DNA of 64,000 nucleotides, from NCBI GenBank assembly GCA_017165825.1, contig CM029387.1, forward strand, positions 17,230,740 to 17,294,739, in the 5' to 3' direction. This stretch comes from Hepsetus odoe. Its lineage: Eukaryota; Chordata; Actinopteri; Characiformes; Hepsetidae. The notes beneath the pieces were generated by a model. That model was not told the DNA's origin. It saw nothing but the letters and a program-made list of their open reading frames with translations, and ran no database searches. A program made the translations under genes and the position numbers. Below, piece after piece: positions 1 through 11,869 of this stretch (its first letter is position 1; each line of letters opens with the position of its first letter).

Positions 1-152
1 ATAGGCTGGCCTGAGGTACCCTTGAGCAAGGTCCCATCCCCATCACTGCTCCTTGGATGCTTTAAAGCTGCTCCCTGCTGCATGTGTGTGTGGGCTAAAT
101 GCAGAGGATCACTGTGTGCCCTGTTTCACAATGACAATTAGTCACTTTCACT
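1..152 (+). mobile_element. tRNA-derived SINE (family A), 5' truncated by the window edge
   Basis: Contains the family core CTGAGGTACCCTTGAGCAAG, the CACTGCTCC block and the 3' tail TCACTTTCACTT. The tRNA-like head lies before the window. Confidence 0.7.
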
Positions 153-597
153 TCGCTAAATGTAGACTATTGCAATAATGGCTCCATTCCAGTTTTCATT
201 ACTGGCTTTAGACTAATATCAGTTGAAAATGTCCAGCTAGATAACCGAGGAAAAATGGTCAAAGCAGTCAAACTGTGATCGTGTTTATTTCTTCTTGATT
301 GTAATAAAATCTGACAGTACAAATAAGTTTCCATAGTGGTATTGGAAAACAAACGGTGTTTGCTGAAAGTCTGCATAGCATTATGAAAGGTTTGTAAAAC
401 GAATACACTTTTTTCCCCCTCATTAAATAGAAAGCGGTTTAAATCTTGTCATGTTTCTGTACCAAAACCAAACTGAACTTTAACTGAACTGAATTATTAA
501 GCAGATTCAGTTCAAACCAGCTTTGGGTTTGAGATCACGGAAAATGCTTTGAACAATTTGAACATTATGTTAAATGTATAACTAAGAAAACGTTAGA

Positions 598-715
598 TGG
601 GCTGGCGACCTGTCCAGGGTGCGTCCCCCGTCCTCGCCCTGTGTGCGCTGGGTTGGACACCAGCACTCCCCCGCGACCCCGTTTGGGACAAGCGGCAGAA
701 AATGGATGGATGGAA
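598..715 (+). mobile_element. Family C repeat tail (ATGGATGG end)
   Basis: GCGACCTGTCCAGGGTG through GGGACAAGCGG and ATGGATGGATGG is the 3' part of a common fish repeat. Other copies lie at 18868, 27220, 55205 (reversed) and 56735. Confidence 0.65.
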
Positions 716-1334
716 GGAAAACGTTTTCAGGCACTTTTTCCCTACAGAAGCGGAAAGTGGGCAAATCAGAAGGAAGCATGAACATCCTCAGTGGCCTGCA
801 GTCTTTTGTTCCCACAGTTTGGGTGCACTGGGCTGGTATTTGCAGTTCCCAAAACCTCTCAGCATGACAGTTGTCATTATATGGTAGAGTAAATATCTTT
901 TTGGACACGATTGCGTTATGCTACAAAAAATGTCTGTCTATTTTGTCACTCTTCAGAATCCTGAGAAGATCTTTACTTGACCAGAGTTTTGGGCACAACA
1001 TTCACATTTGCCCCACGTTTTCTTCTCTCCCCTGATCAACTGCCTGAAGCAGCTTTGCTTCTAAAAGTTGCTTTTATGTGGAGGTGAAAGTAGCTAACAA
1101 GGAATAGAATCGTACACAACAGCAATTAACCCCAAAAACCTTACACCCCACCCATCAGCCAGCATCAGAGCAAACCACGCTGAGCTGTTAAGTAATCTCA
1201 GATAGACTACCTGGAGAGCAAGTTCCAAACATACCTTCATGGCTGATTATTTTTAGACGTTTTTGGAAGTGTCACCAAAACAGCGTTCGAGCAGATTCGA
1301 ATCAACCTCCTTTGTTCCTTGACTGTGTGTGCAG

Positions 1335-2346
1335 TTGGGGAAGAAGCAGGTCTACGTGGAGAGGGTTGAACGACTCCAACTGGCCCTGGGTCAGCTCCAA
1401 GCTGCCTGCGAGAAACGAGAACAGCTAGAGAAGCGTCTCAGGACCCGACTAGAGAGAGAACTGGAGGCACTGAGGTCACAACAGGTAAGTTCACACGAGA
1501 AACACATGTTTGTTTTAATACAATCAAATATAACTACATATGGATGTTTGTATAAATGTTTCATATATACTGAGTACCTTTATGTAATATTAAATCCCAT
1601 CAAGATATACAGTCCTGGGAAAAAAATGTGAATATTAAATTTAAATATTCAGTTCTTTTTTAAGAAACATTCACATATCCAGTTCTGATCTTGTTTTTTA
1701 TTCCTCTCTGGAAAAGAAAGTGATGTAATTGCAGGTAAACAGCAAAAAGTAACCTTGATTTATTCATTCAACAAAAGATAAACAAAAATGTGTATTCTAA
1801 CTGAGGAAGAAGTTAGGACACCCTACCCCCTAATGGCTAGTGTTCCCCTTTTGGCTGAAATAACCACAATGGAATGGCTGATTGCAAATTCTTTTGAGAT
1901 CTTTTTTAATCCCTTACCAGACTACAAGCTGCTACAATCTTCTTTCTGGAGGCCTCAGGCAGCTCTTTTGATCTCACCATGGTGTTCACTCTCACCTCAA
2001 CAGTCAGGAGAACACCAAACTAAACGTCTGAGGTTTAAAAGGGTAAACCGCCTTCAGAATGCTGAGTAACGATGTTCTAATCATGTGCACCTGATGTGCT
2101 ACACCTGTGTGTGACTTTAACTGGGACTAAAGGTGGGGGTGTCCTAATTTATTCCTCAGTAGAAATCGCATTTTTGTAGAATTACATTTTACAGAATATT
2201 TTGAAAAGTTTTAATTGTTTAGTTCTATTTTATATTACTCGAATCTCCCAGCGTTGTTAAAACTGAGATTAAATATCCAATAATGTCCAAGAATGTTACA
2301 AAAACACATAGGCTTTCATCATTTTTTTCACATGACTGTGTGTTTA

Positions 2347-2400
<54 letters not shown>

Positions 2401-2573
2401 TATTTAATGTCAAAAAATATAAATATCACATGTGCAAAACTGTATAAAGATAATTATAAACACAACATAATCTTAACCAAGATCTTTAAAAAAACAAAGT
2501 CATGATGTTTTTTAAAAGTTTTAAAAGTTGCTCCTCTAAGTTACCACTTTTTCATTCTAAAACTGAATGAAAA

Positions 2574-2620
<47 letters not shown>

Positions 2621-2936
2621 CTTCAATACCATTCTTAGTTCATGGCTGAAGAAGGGTGGTGTCTGTGGAACTAACAGTAAGAAAACCAGCAATTATCTCA
2701 CCCAGGATCAACCGTAACCACCGGTTATTTATGCGTAGCGTACTGGTGTGGGCGTGGCCCTTCCTGCAGTGTGTGAGTCGAGCACTCCGGCCCTGCTTGA
2801 CCTACTGAGGGAGAGAGAGGAGAGAATTCTGGGATTGGAGGCTGACATGATGCGCTGGGAACAGAAATATTTAGAGGAGAGTGCCATGAGACAGTTTGCT
2901 ATGGAGGCAGCAGCTACAGCTGCAGCACAGAGGTAT

Positions 2937-2975
<39 letters not shown>

Positions 2976-3980
2976 CACGGTTGTAGATCAACAGCACACT
3001 AACACTGTGATGTGAAAGTCAGTAAAACGATGGCTTGAAGTCTTATCCACCACCAAATTTTAATCTTTCGAGGGCACATTATCTGTCCAGAAGCCTAAGG
3101 TTTTCACGACTTGTGTAACGATGAAGGCGGCTCATAACCCTCTACAGCTGACGTTTGTATTCTGGTCGCAGTATTCTTTCACCCCTCCGTTCTCATGGTT
3201 TATAGCTGCTACAGTAACGATAGAATGTGCAATAAGGTCGTGAGCTTGTTTTGTATTGGCTGGGCGTTGACATCGACTTTTTTTGCTGAGGTTTCATTTT
3301 CTGCCAGCCAGATGTTATCACTTTGAAGAATTTGATAGAAGTGTCACTAACAACTAGAAACGTTGGAAATGCTCACATAGATGTCTTTCAATCAGTATAT
3401 AAAGAAATCAGATCTTTAAGGGGAGCCAGAGTCATTTGTGAATCGGGCCCATGCCTTAAAATTTTAATTGTAGAATAAGGATTTTGATAAAGGGAGGAAA
3501 GCACGAAGAGTTAGAAGTAAGGCATTTTTGGTGAAAAGTGGTAGGAATAAGAAATAAAACTTAGGAACAGGGTGAGGATGGGGTTTTCTGGGGGGATGGC
3601 ATCCATGAGCCTTCATCATCTTTCATGTCCAGTGAAAACATTTTCCAGTGTCATTTGTCATAAAGCCTGCTTTAGTCACGCTTGTTGTTGTTACCTTTAC
3701 TGCTGTTTATGGAGGGTTATGTCTCAACATTAAAGATGCAGGTTTCATGCACGTAGATATATCTTCCTGGATGTGTGCGGCTTAAACTAAACATCGAGCA
3801 GGAATACAAGAGAGTTGGGCAGGAAATGTGTGTGAAGTTTTAAAAGGTGTGCGTTTGTGTGCAGGGACACAACTATTATCCAGCATTCTCGCAGTGGCAG
3901 TTACAGTGATGGGTGTCTATGGCAACATGAAGGAGAAGATAAAACACAGAGCCGCCGGTGTCAGGACATAGAGACCAGGT

Positions 3981-4015
<35 letters not shown>

Positions 4016-4823
4016 CACAGCTGTACGTGCATCGAAGGAAACACACACACACGTACACAAGAGACCAAAAAAAAGCACGACTTTTCGCACTGTCTGCAGT
4101 GAAATAAAAGTCGAAGATCACAACGATTGCATTTTCCCATACTGTTCGCCTGATTTGGGGTTGTACATGTTGTTTTGCAGCGAGGTGGTCTTTTTTGGTT
4201 TTGTTTTCGTAAGCTGCATTCTTTCCTATTTTAAGTCTTCTTCTCCACCCCGGCTAAATACAGCATTAGGCAGTATCACTCCGCAGGGTGCATTCAAACC
4301 GTCTCCTTTTTGGATGAGATTATTTATATGTACACTGCGAACTTCTGTGCAGGCAAGTTGAGGCCTGATGCGTCAGCTTTTGCAACAGAAGTTATTTTGG
4401 TTGCAATCAGGCGGATTTGCTCAAAGCATCAGGAAAGGTCTCTGCTACTGCTCACACTGCTGCTGCGCAGATTTACTGTAACATCATTATCATTTTACTG
4501 TCTTTAGGGAAAATAAAATTTCATTGTTTACATTTCTTTGTATGGGCAGAAGAAGTTGTGTCTTACGCTCATGTACACGCCACCTTGCGCTGTTATGTGT
4601 GTCTGCGTGTGTAGGATGAAGGATCTTCATGCTCAGCTTTTAGAGAAGGATGCAATGATTAAAGTCTTGCAGCATCGTTCCCGTAGAGACTACGCCCCCT
4701 TACGGCCCACCCGCTCCACACCCTCCATCGCCGCAGCGACCGGCCTCCACTCCCGACAGACATCAAACACAGAGAGAGGAGAAATGCAGAGTTGGAAGGG
4801 GAGTACAAGTGAGTACACACACT

Positions 4824-4863
<40 letters not shown>

Positions 4864-7019
4864 GACTGACACAGAAACAAATGCGTGCTTCCTACAAGGA
4901 GGTAGCTTTGCAACTAGAAATTTGTGATGGGCCTGATGTCATTTCTTAACTTGATTTTTTAAATATTTGGTGAAAATTATTTAACTTTGGGGCAGTGGTA
5001 GTCTAGTGCTTAGGGAGTTGCCCCCACAACCTTGAGCAAGGTACCATCCCCGTCACTGCTTCCCGGGAGCTTTCAATAGCTGCCCCCTGCTGCACGGTGT
5101 GTGCATGGGTTAAATGCAGAGGTCCAATTTCATTGTGGTGCTGTGACCTCGAAGTGATGAGGGTTGTCACTTTCACTTTCACTTTAAATAGCAAATACAT
5201 TCTGATTAAAACATGAAATGACAACATATAGATATAAAGATAAATGATGAAAAAATATCACACAGAGAAAGGAGAGATGCCGAGTTGGAAGGGGAGTACA
5301 AATGAGTACACACGTTTTGAGAGCTATATTTCAGTCAGATATTCTGGAAAATAAGTTAAATAATGTGGTATAGTGGGTAATCTGTCTCATCCTGCATTTA
5401 GTCTTGCCTTTAGCAGAAATATTTGTCTGCAATAGGATTGTCCCCGCATTATTGATGACTTTACAGCATGTCACACAAAAGATGAAGACATACAATCATT
5501 CTAAAAAACTTTGGTTACGAGGGTTTGCATTGATGGGACAAAATTGTAGGCTCTTGCAATGTGAAGGTAGGATGAATTTGTGAGTGTGGATTCTTGGAGA
5601 GATTGATTTTAAGAATAGCAAAGAGGCACCGAAAGCTGTTCCGGAAAATAATATTGTGCAATTTCAATTTTCGTTGTCCAGCTTTATGCTGCTTTTGTAG
5701 GTGTTAGCTTTGCAGAGGAGATACTTAAGCACTCGCTCACGGTCTTAACCGCTAATCCTGACCTGTGGGACAGCGTAGGGCTAATGGTTTGGCACTAGGC
5801 CACATAATCAGAAGGCCATGGCTTTGAATCCAAGACCAACCAGGTAGTGTCCCCATCACTGCTCCACGGGTGCTGGATATAGCTGCGCAGTGTATGTATG
5901 GGTACAGGGAATGCATTTCGTTGTTGTTTACTGTATGCTGTACTGTGTGCTCACAGTGACATATGCTTTAATATGTCAGCAGTGGCCTAGTGGTTAGGGA
6001 GTTTCCCCGGATCGGAAGATTGTGGGTTTGAATCCCTCACCAGTAGGTCGCCCTGAGGTACCCTTGAGCAAGGTACCGTCCCCGTCACTGCTCCCCGGGC
6101 TCTTTCAATAGCTACCCCCTGCTGCACGTGTGCATATGGGTGAAACGCAGAGATTGAATTTCGTTGTGTTGTGCTGTGTTTCACAATGACTGGGTAGTCA
6201 CTTTCACTTTCACTTTAATTTCACTTCACAGGGATTGTCCATTCTTTTTGTTATTGTCCATTTAGGCTGAAATGGATATAAGTTCAGATATTTGTGTTAC
6301 ATGTAAGGAGTGAAATTAAATTGTCATCAGAAAACAATGCAGAAATATCCCTGAAAAAGTCTTTTTAAGTCAATTGAAAAAGTGTTTGTACTTCATTACT
6401 TCTCCCTCTCTTCCAGACACACACATGTTGAGCTGTAATTGTGGTGTATAAACCCCCCTCTGTGTGCAAAAGGCTTTCTCATAGCTTTGATGTCAGTGTG
6501 ATAAGAGTAAGAGGTCTTGGTTATGTAACTGTAATTACTGTAATTATTTGTTTGTAGGTGTCCTGCTGGGAAAAGAAAGCATGGAACGTCTTCCTCCTTC
6601 TGTCCCCTCGTTCGCCACCTCACTTTCATCCTTTCCCCCCTCTCTCTCTTCATCCCTCACTCCCTCGTTTTCATCCTCACTCCCTCCATCTTTCTCCTCC
6701 TCCCTTGTTCCCTCTTTCCCTCTTTCTTCATTAATGACATCCTCCACTCTTCCTCACCTATCCTCCTCTGCCACTCTTCCCCTCCCCTCCACTCTCCCTC
6801 CACTGCCCCCACAACTCTCTTCCTCTCTTCCTTCCACTCCTCTCCTATCCCTCCATTCTAAATCAGCCAGCAGAGACAGCAGCACCCAAACCGGCCGGGG
6901 CTCCGAAACCCTCAGGGCCACGCCGCCTACAGGTAGAAGCAAATCAGGGAAAACAGGTGAGGACAGAAAGAGTGCAGACAGCACAATGCTTCTCATCTTC
7001 TCATTTGACCACCCTACTG

Positions 7020-7073
<54 letters not shown>

Positions 7074-7179
7074 AGATTCTTTACCCTTTCAGACGAAGTC
7101 TCCAGATAATGCAGCTATAACAACAAGAGGGCAGAAGATCAGATTGCCGGACTCTGACCTGGTGGAGATTCTGATCTAA
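1335..7179 (+). CDS. amotl2: Angiomotin-like 2, C-terminal six coding exons (5' part lies before the window)
   Basis: Scaffold of the angiomotin (motin) family, which at cell junctions binds YAP/TAZ and polarity proteins. Only the C-terminal coiled coil and tail are here. Coding exons: 1335-1484, 2739-2932, 3865-3978, 4615-4808, 6558-6956, 7076-7179. Together they make 1155 nt in one frame with matching phases. The coiled-coil residues KKQVYVERVERLQLALGQLQ, then EERILGLEADMMRWEQKYLE, then MRQFAMEAAATAAAQRDTT and LHAQLLEKDAMIKVLQ follow AMOTL2 order. The last residues VEILI are the AMOTL2 PDZ ligand (AMOT and AMOTL1 end in EYLI as I recall). The start of exon 2739 was chosen because it keeps phase and gives Arg after QQ, as in mammals. 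Exon 6558-6956 could instead end at 6932, a weaker donor. That exon carries an unusual Ser/Pro/Leu-rich insert (see finding). AATAAA at 7264-7269 is a likely poly(A) signal. Confidence 0.92.
1800..2160. mobile_element. Non-autonomous DNA transposon (MITE) with 30-bp inverted ends
   Basis: ACTGAGGAAGAAGTTAGGAC... at 1800-1829 and the reverse complement of 2131-2160 agree at about 26 of 30 positions. The 361-bp interior has no coding capacity. It lies in an amotl2 intron. The family is not identified. Confidence 0.65.
2345..2399. repeat. (TA)n microsatellite
   Basis: About 27 TA units in an amotl2 intron. Confidence 0.95.
2573..2618. repeat. (CA)n microsatellite
   Basis: About 22 CA units in the same amotl2 intron. 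Confidence 0.95.
2939..2973. repeat. amotl2: (AC)n microsatellite at an amotl2 splice donor
   Basis: Starts six bases after the GT of exon 2739-2932. Confidence 0.95.
3980..4018. repeat. amotl2: (AC)n microsatellite at an amotl2 splice donor
   Basis: Starts directly in the donor GTACACAC of exon 3865-3978. Confidence 0.95.
4815..4858. repeat. amotl2: (AC)n microsatellite at an amotl2 splice donor
   Basis: Follows the GTGAGT donor of exon 4615-4808 with one short interruption. Confidence 0.95.
4988..5187 (+). mobile_element. tRNA-derived SINE (family A)
   Basis: Degraded A-box head (GTAGTCTAGTGCTTAGG), then the CCTTGAGCAAGGTACC core and the TCACTTTCACTTTCACTTT tail. It lies in the amotl2 intron after exon 4615-4808. 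Confidence 0.75.
5766..6220 (+). mobile_element. Two SINEs: a diverged copy followed by a good family A copy
   Basis: 5766-5935 is an old copy (TTTGAATCCAAGACC, CACTGCTCCACGGGTGC). 5977-6220 is well preserved, with A-box TGGCCTAGTGG, B-box GGTTTGAATCC and the conserved core and tail. Confidence 0.7.
7020..7070. repeat. amotl2: (TG)n microsatellite at the last amotl2 acceptor
   Basis: About 25 TG units ending five bases before the acceptor boundary at 7075/7076. Confidence 0.95.
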
Positions 7180-8860
7180 CAACAAAACTCAGAAGCTGCA
7201 AACAAAGAGAAAACTACACTGGAGGAGAGAAAGAGTTACTCTCTGTTATGGCAAGATCGTGCTAATAAATGACTGCATTTAAGTTAATTGACTGAGAGAG
7301 TGATAGAGATGAAAGAGAAAGGGAGTCAGGCAGGAAAAAGAAAGAAACCATTAATAATGAAAGTGAGAGATGGGTAAAGGGAGATACGTTAGAAATTGGT
7401 GGACAGATCATGTGAAAGCAGCGAGTTGGCTTAATTCAGAATTAAAGAGGTATCTTTATTAGAAGGATGAAAAGAAAGTGTTGAAACAGGTGAATTCTTT
7501 CTTTCTGAAATTAATGTTATTTAACCTCAGGCCATTCAGACTGTTCCGGTCTTTCTCGACTGACGTTCGTAACAGAATCTATCCTACAGATGTGCTATTT
7601 CATAGAAACTAAAAAGTAAAAACATTCACTGTGATGAAAAACTCTACCCCACATGCAATTGTCAGAACTTCCAATCCAAAATTAAATTCTGTAGGGAGTT
7701 TGCTATATGGAGATTACTGTGAAGGATTTATGTGGTCTTGAGGATTTGATCACACTCAATGGTGTCTCAAAAGTAGCTAAATGTAACCCAAAAGACAAGC
7801 TAGCAATTTAAATGGTGTTCTAAGAAGAGAAAAAATGATATTTCATTGCTTGATTTTTTAAGTATTTTGACATTTTGAAAAGAAGTGTTAAAATGTCAGC
7901 ATTACAAAACGACACATTCGATTTTTTCATTAAAAACAAGTTTTAATTACCCTTTACGGCACCTCTAATCAGAATCAGAGACGGGAAAGGTCTGCTTGAT
8001 GCCTGTTACTTTTGAACGTTATTTTTTGAAGCACTATGTGATAGTTGTGGAATATTTCAGACGAGTCTGTGTATGTGAGAGTGTGAGAGGCTGTACTTTA
8101 TGAATATTTTGTGCACATTTGAGTGTTTTCAGCCTGATTGATTTCCAGTGCCTTGGTGTACTGTTACTGTAAACCGTTTACTGTATTAGCACTACAGTAG
8201 CATAATTTATATCACTCGTGCCTATAACCGGATGCTGAAAAATGCTTTCAACGGGTTCATTTTGCTCTTGTGAGAACATGTTTAGAAAACACATTTTTAT
8301 TAGCTTTAGTGAGGGGATGATTTGCTCTGGCTGTGTTCGTCAAGCTGCTTTTGTCTTTAGACCATTCCAAGCAGTAGTGCTTTTGGATGAATCTTTTTTT
8401 TTGTGACTTTTTATGGCGTGTAACTTGTAAAAGTGTTGTTGCACATACAAGAAAGAGATCATCTTCAAATTAACGATTTTTCTCCGATTCCCTCCTATAA
8501 TCTGTAATGAAAGATATTTTGGTATTTTGCAGTAAACAATTGTGCCTTATCAGTGCTTTAACCCCTCCACAAATGAGTGTTAGCCTTTCTTCAGCTGTTT
8601 TTCTCTCTACATACTTGCACTGTCCCTTGTGTATGGTCCATGCTGATCTGACAGCTCAACATCCAGCACCAGGCAGTCCTACACTGCCTCCTGCTGTCTA
8701 GATAATAGCAATTTCATTTTGAGTTATATATATTCTACTCTAGATTAAGTCATATATGAGGTTTCTAACTAACATTTCTAACTAAAACTTGTTTCAGTGG
8801 TAAACTGCAGGCCCCTTGGGCCAGATTTACTCTGAGCACTATAATGCTTCAAAGAACCCA
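7180..8860 (+). other. amotl2 3' UTR and adjoining non-coding DNA
   Basis: This stretch follows the amotl2 stop codon. An AATAAA lies 85 nt after the stop (7264-7269), so a short 3' UTR is possible. The rest is AT-rich unique-looking DNA with no ORF, repeat or RNA gene that I recognise. A longer 3' UTR cannot be excluded. Confidence 0.4.
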
Positions 8861-8869
8861 GCGCATTTC

Positions 8870-9066
8870 ATCTTGCATTTACATTTACGCTCTTATCCAG
8901 AGCAAATTCCAGTTACCGATTACAGAGACAGTCCCCCTGGAGCAACTCAGGGTTAAGGGTCTTGCTCAGGAACCCAATGGTGGTAGTGTTAGAGGTAGGA
9001 TTCAAACCTGCAACCTCTTGGTCCATAGGTCCACAGGCAAGTATCCTACTACTAGACCACCACCAC
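8870..9066 (-). mobile_element. tRNA-derived SINE (family B)
   Basis: Reversed copy of a different SINE whose 3' end reads GGATAAGAGCGT-like (plus strand CGCTCTTATCCAGAGC). The core has AAGGGTCTTGCTCAGGAACC and the head holds a B-box (plus GGATTCAAACC). A forward copy lies at 23000-23225. Confidence 0.65.
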
Positions 9067-9129
9067 CCATGCAGTCTATGAAGGGCATCCAGTGAAAAAC
9101 TTTTGTAACCACCACCGGTACTGTTAATC

Positions 9130-9905
9130 AACAGGGTGCTGGTGGAAACTGGGCCACTGTTGGTCAAAGGAGACGATGAAGAGGAAAGCATGTCTGGAGG
9201 GAGGAGGAGAGAAGGAAGTGTAGAAGAGTGGAAGTGAGAGTAGGAACCTTGAATGTTGGCAGCATGACTGGTAAAGGCAGAGAATTAGCTGATATGATGG
9301 AGAGAAGGAAGGTTGATATTCTGTGTGTGAGAGACTAGATGGAAGGGTAGTAAGGCCAGGTGGATTGGAGGGGGGTTTAAACTGTTCTACCATGGTGTGG
9401 ATGGAAGGAGGAATGGGGGAGGTGTTATCCTGAAGGAAGAGTATGTAGAGGGTGTTTTAGAGGATGTCAGGGAGGGGGATGAGTTTGAAGCTGGAAGTTG
9501 AAGGCGTGATAATGAATGTGGCTAGTGCTTATGCACCACAAGTTGGTTGTGAGATGGAGGAGAAAGAAGAAATCTAGAGTGAGTTAGATGAAGTGATAGA
9601 GAGTGTACCCTGTGGGGAGAGAGTGATGATTGGCGCAGATTTTAATGGACATGTTGGTGAAGGGAACAGGTGATGAGGAGGTGATGGGTAGATATGGTGT
9701 GAAGGAGATGAATGTTGAAGAATGTTGAGGCTGGAGCTGCCAGGAAAGAGGAAAATAGGAAGGGAGGTTTATGGATGTGTTGAGAGAGGACATGCAGGGG
9801 AGTTGGTTTGAAGGAGGAAGATGCAGAGGACCGGGAGAAATGGAGACGGTATATGTGGTGACCCCTAATGGAAGCTGCCGAAAGAAGAAGAATAAAAAGA
9901 CTCAA
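9130..9905 (+). mobile_element. RTE-type LINE relic, internally deleted
   Basis: Translations show pieces of the APE endonuclease, VRVGTLNVGSMTGKGREL and MMERRKVDILCV, then SAYAPQVGCEMEEKEE and MIGADFNGHVGEG. These run straight into the RTE reverse-transcriptase C-terminal tail (KRKNRKGGLWM, WRRYMW). Stops and frameshifts interrupt it, and the reverse-transcriptase core is missing. Confidence 0.75.
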
Positions 9906-9949
9906 ATGGCACAAAGAAACAAGTACAATAAAGCAAGCAGGTCGGTGCC

Positions 9950-10255
9950 TCACTCATCCGTTCAGGCAGTGAGTGAATGAATCAATCGGTTGATGAGTGA
10001 GTCACCCAGTAAATGAATCTGTCAGTCAGTAGTTTAGTCAATGAGTGAATCATTTATACATCCAGTGAGCAAATTATTTATACACTCAGTGACTCAGTCA
10101 TCCAGTCACTCTCTAGGTGAGTGAATCATTTATACAGTCAGTGAGTCAGTCAACTAGCCAGTCAGTCCCTCAGTGAAAGAAACATTTATGCAGTCATTCA
10201 AGGAGTCAATCCTTCATACAGACAGTTACTGAGTCATTCACTCATTCACCCAAGT
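9950..10255. repeat. Degenerate CAGT/GAGT tetranucleotide-derived satellite
   Basis: About 300 bp of imperfect AGTCAGTCA and GAGTGAATCATTTATAC motifs repeated several times. The phrase TCATTTATACA recurs at roughly 60-80 bp, suggesting a higher-order unit. Confidence 0.55.
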
Positions 10256-10474
10256 CGTTGTGAAACACAGCACAGAACAACACAACGAAATTCACATTTC
10301 ACCCATACACACACGTACAGCAGGGGGCAGCTATTGAAAGCGCCTGGGGAGCAGTGATGGGGACAGTACCTTGCTCAAGGTTATCTCAGGGCAGCCTACT
10401 GGTCTGGGAATCAAACCCACGACCTTCTGGTCCTGGGACCTAGTCCCTAAACACCAGGCCACCGCTGGCCCCAA
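10254..10474 (-). mobile_element. tRNA-derived SINE (family A)
   Basis: Reversed copy: tail GTGAAACACAG, core CAGTACCTTGCTCAAGG, and head GGCCACCGCTGG at the right end. Confidence 0.75.
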
Positions 10475-10889
10475 GTGGCCTGAATGCTGGCGTCCTACTG
10501 GATAAGACCTATGTAGAAAAATGGAAATATGCTGATTTTTTAATGTAGTACTTTCTTTATTAAGTTAATGAAACATCCACAATGAAAGACTTTCGAAACA
10601 TTGTATTATATAAACCCCTCACAGTTGCCATGCATTTTTTGATAGCTTTTAGAAATAATGGGGGGGAAAGGAAGTCGCCTGTCTCTTTATTCTTCTTATT
10701 CTTATTCTTCTAATGCAGAACCAAAAGTCTGAGCCTTTTTAGCAAAATAAAGTGCTAATACAGGCTATGAAATATTGAAAAACAAGCACATTTATGTCTG
10801 CTTTAAGTGTTTCTAATATTTTTTTATAATAATATTTAGAAAAATCAGTTACCTTTTTTTTTTGGCTAGGCCCTAACCTTTGGCCTTTT

Positions 10890-11145
10890 GAAAGTGAAAG
10901 TGACTACCCTTGTCATTGCGAGGTCACAGCACAGCACACATGAACCACAACGAAATTGGACCTCTGCATTTTACCCATGCACACTCAAACCCGTGCAGCA
11001 GTGGGCAGCTATTGAAAGCGCCCGGGGAGCAGTGATGGGGACAGTACCTTGCTCAAGGGTACCTCAGGGCAACCTATTGGGAAGGGGTTTGAACCCAGAT
11101 CCTCCGATCATGTGGCTAACGCCCTAACCGCTAGGCCACTGCTGT
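10890..11145 (-). mobile_element. tRNA-derived SINE (family A), near full length
   Basis: Reversed. Tail GAAAGTGAAAGTGACTACCC, core CTTGCTCAAGGGTACCTCAG, and A-box complement CTAGGCCACTGC. It is highly similar to the copy at 51787, which indicates recent activity. Confidence 0.8.
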
Positions 11146-11869
11146 TGAAGTTTGCATAAATTTGTCCACCTGTGTTTATGTCCACAGTGCGTGTCCCCTT
11201 CACAGGCTGCTTTTGTAAGTGTGTTTTGTTCCCACACATCTGAATCTCTGCCACCAGTGACCAGATGGTGGCCTCTAACAGGATGAAAGGATGGAGGGTG
11301 TCCGAACAGCTTTTCCTCATTTGAGTTTCCTTGTTCTGAGCTATGTGTTTTAAGAACTGCTCTTATTTTTATTTTACTCTTGCTGACACCTGAGCTTCAT
11401 GCTGGGCTGGACATTTCCGTTTTTTTATGAAAAAGACATTTGTCCTCCAGATGATGGCCTACCTCCTCATAACAGCCCATCAATGAGCCATTGTGAGTGT
11501 TGTTTTTCTCTCACAGTAAAAATCTGCAGCGTTGTGCTCATGTAGCATCTCATTTTTGTTCATGCCGCTGCGGACAAAACTGATTGCTTCAAGTGTCTTT
11601 TCTTGAGTGTCAGACAAGTCAGTCACCGTGACAACAGCCATAAATGACTAATTTTCAAAGGAGCACCTGCCTCTTATCCACCCCAAACACACACCCCTGC
11701 TCTAACTCACACACATCCATTAGTGTGTATCCGTTCTTGTCGGTGTGTGTGATAACAAAATACACAGTTTCATTTTATGCAATGTCACGATGTGGGGTTA
11801 TATATGCAATACGTTTATGTACAATCTATGAATCTGAATCTTTTATGTAAGTCCTATATCTCTAAAATT

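Noticed and set aside
2770..2932. Acceptor at 2769/2770 for the second amotl2 exon
   Set aside because: It would break the phase with the preceding exon and run into a stop; the acceptor at 2738/2739 keeps phase.
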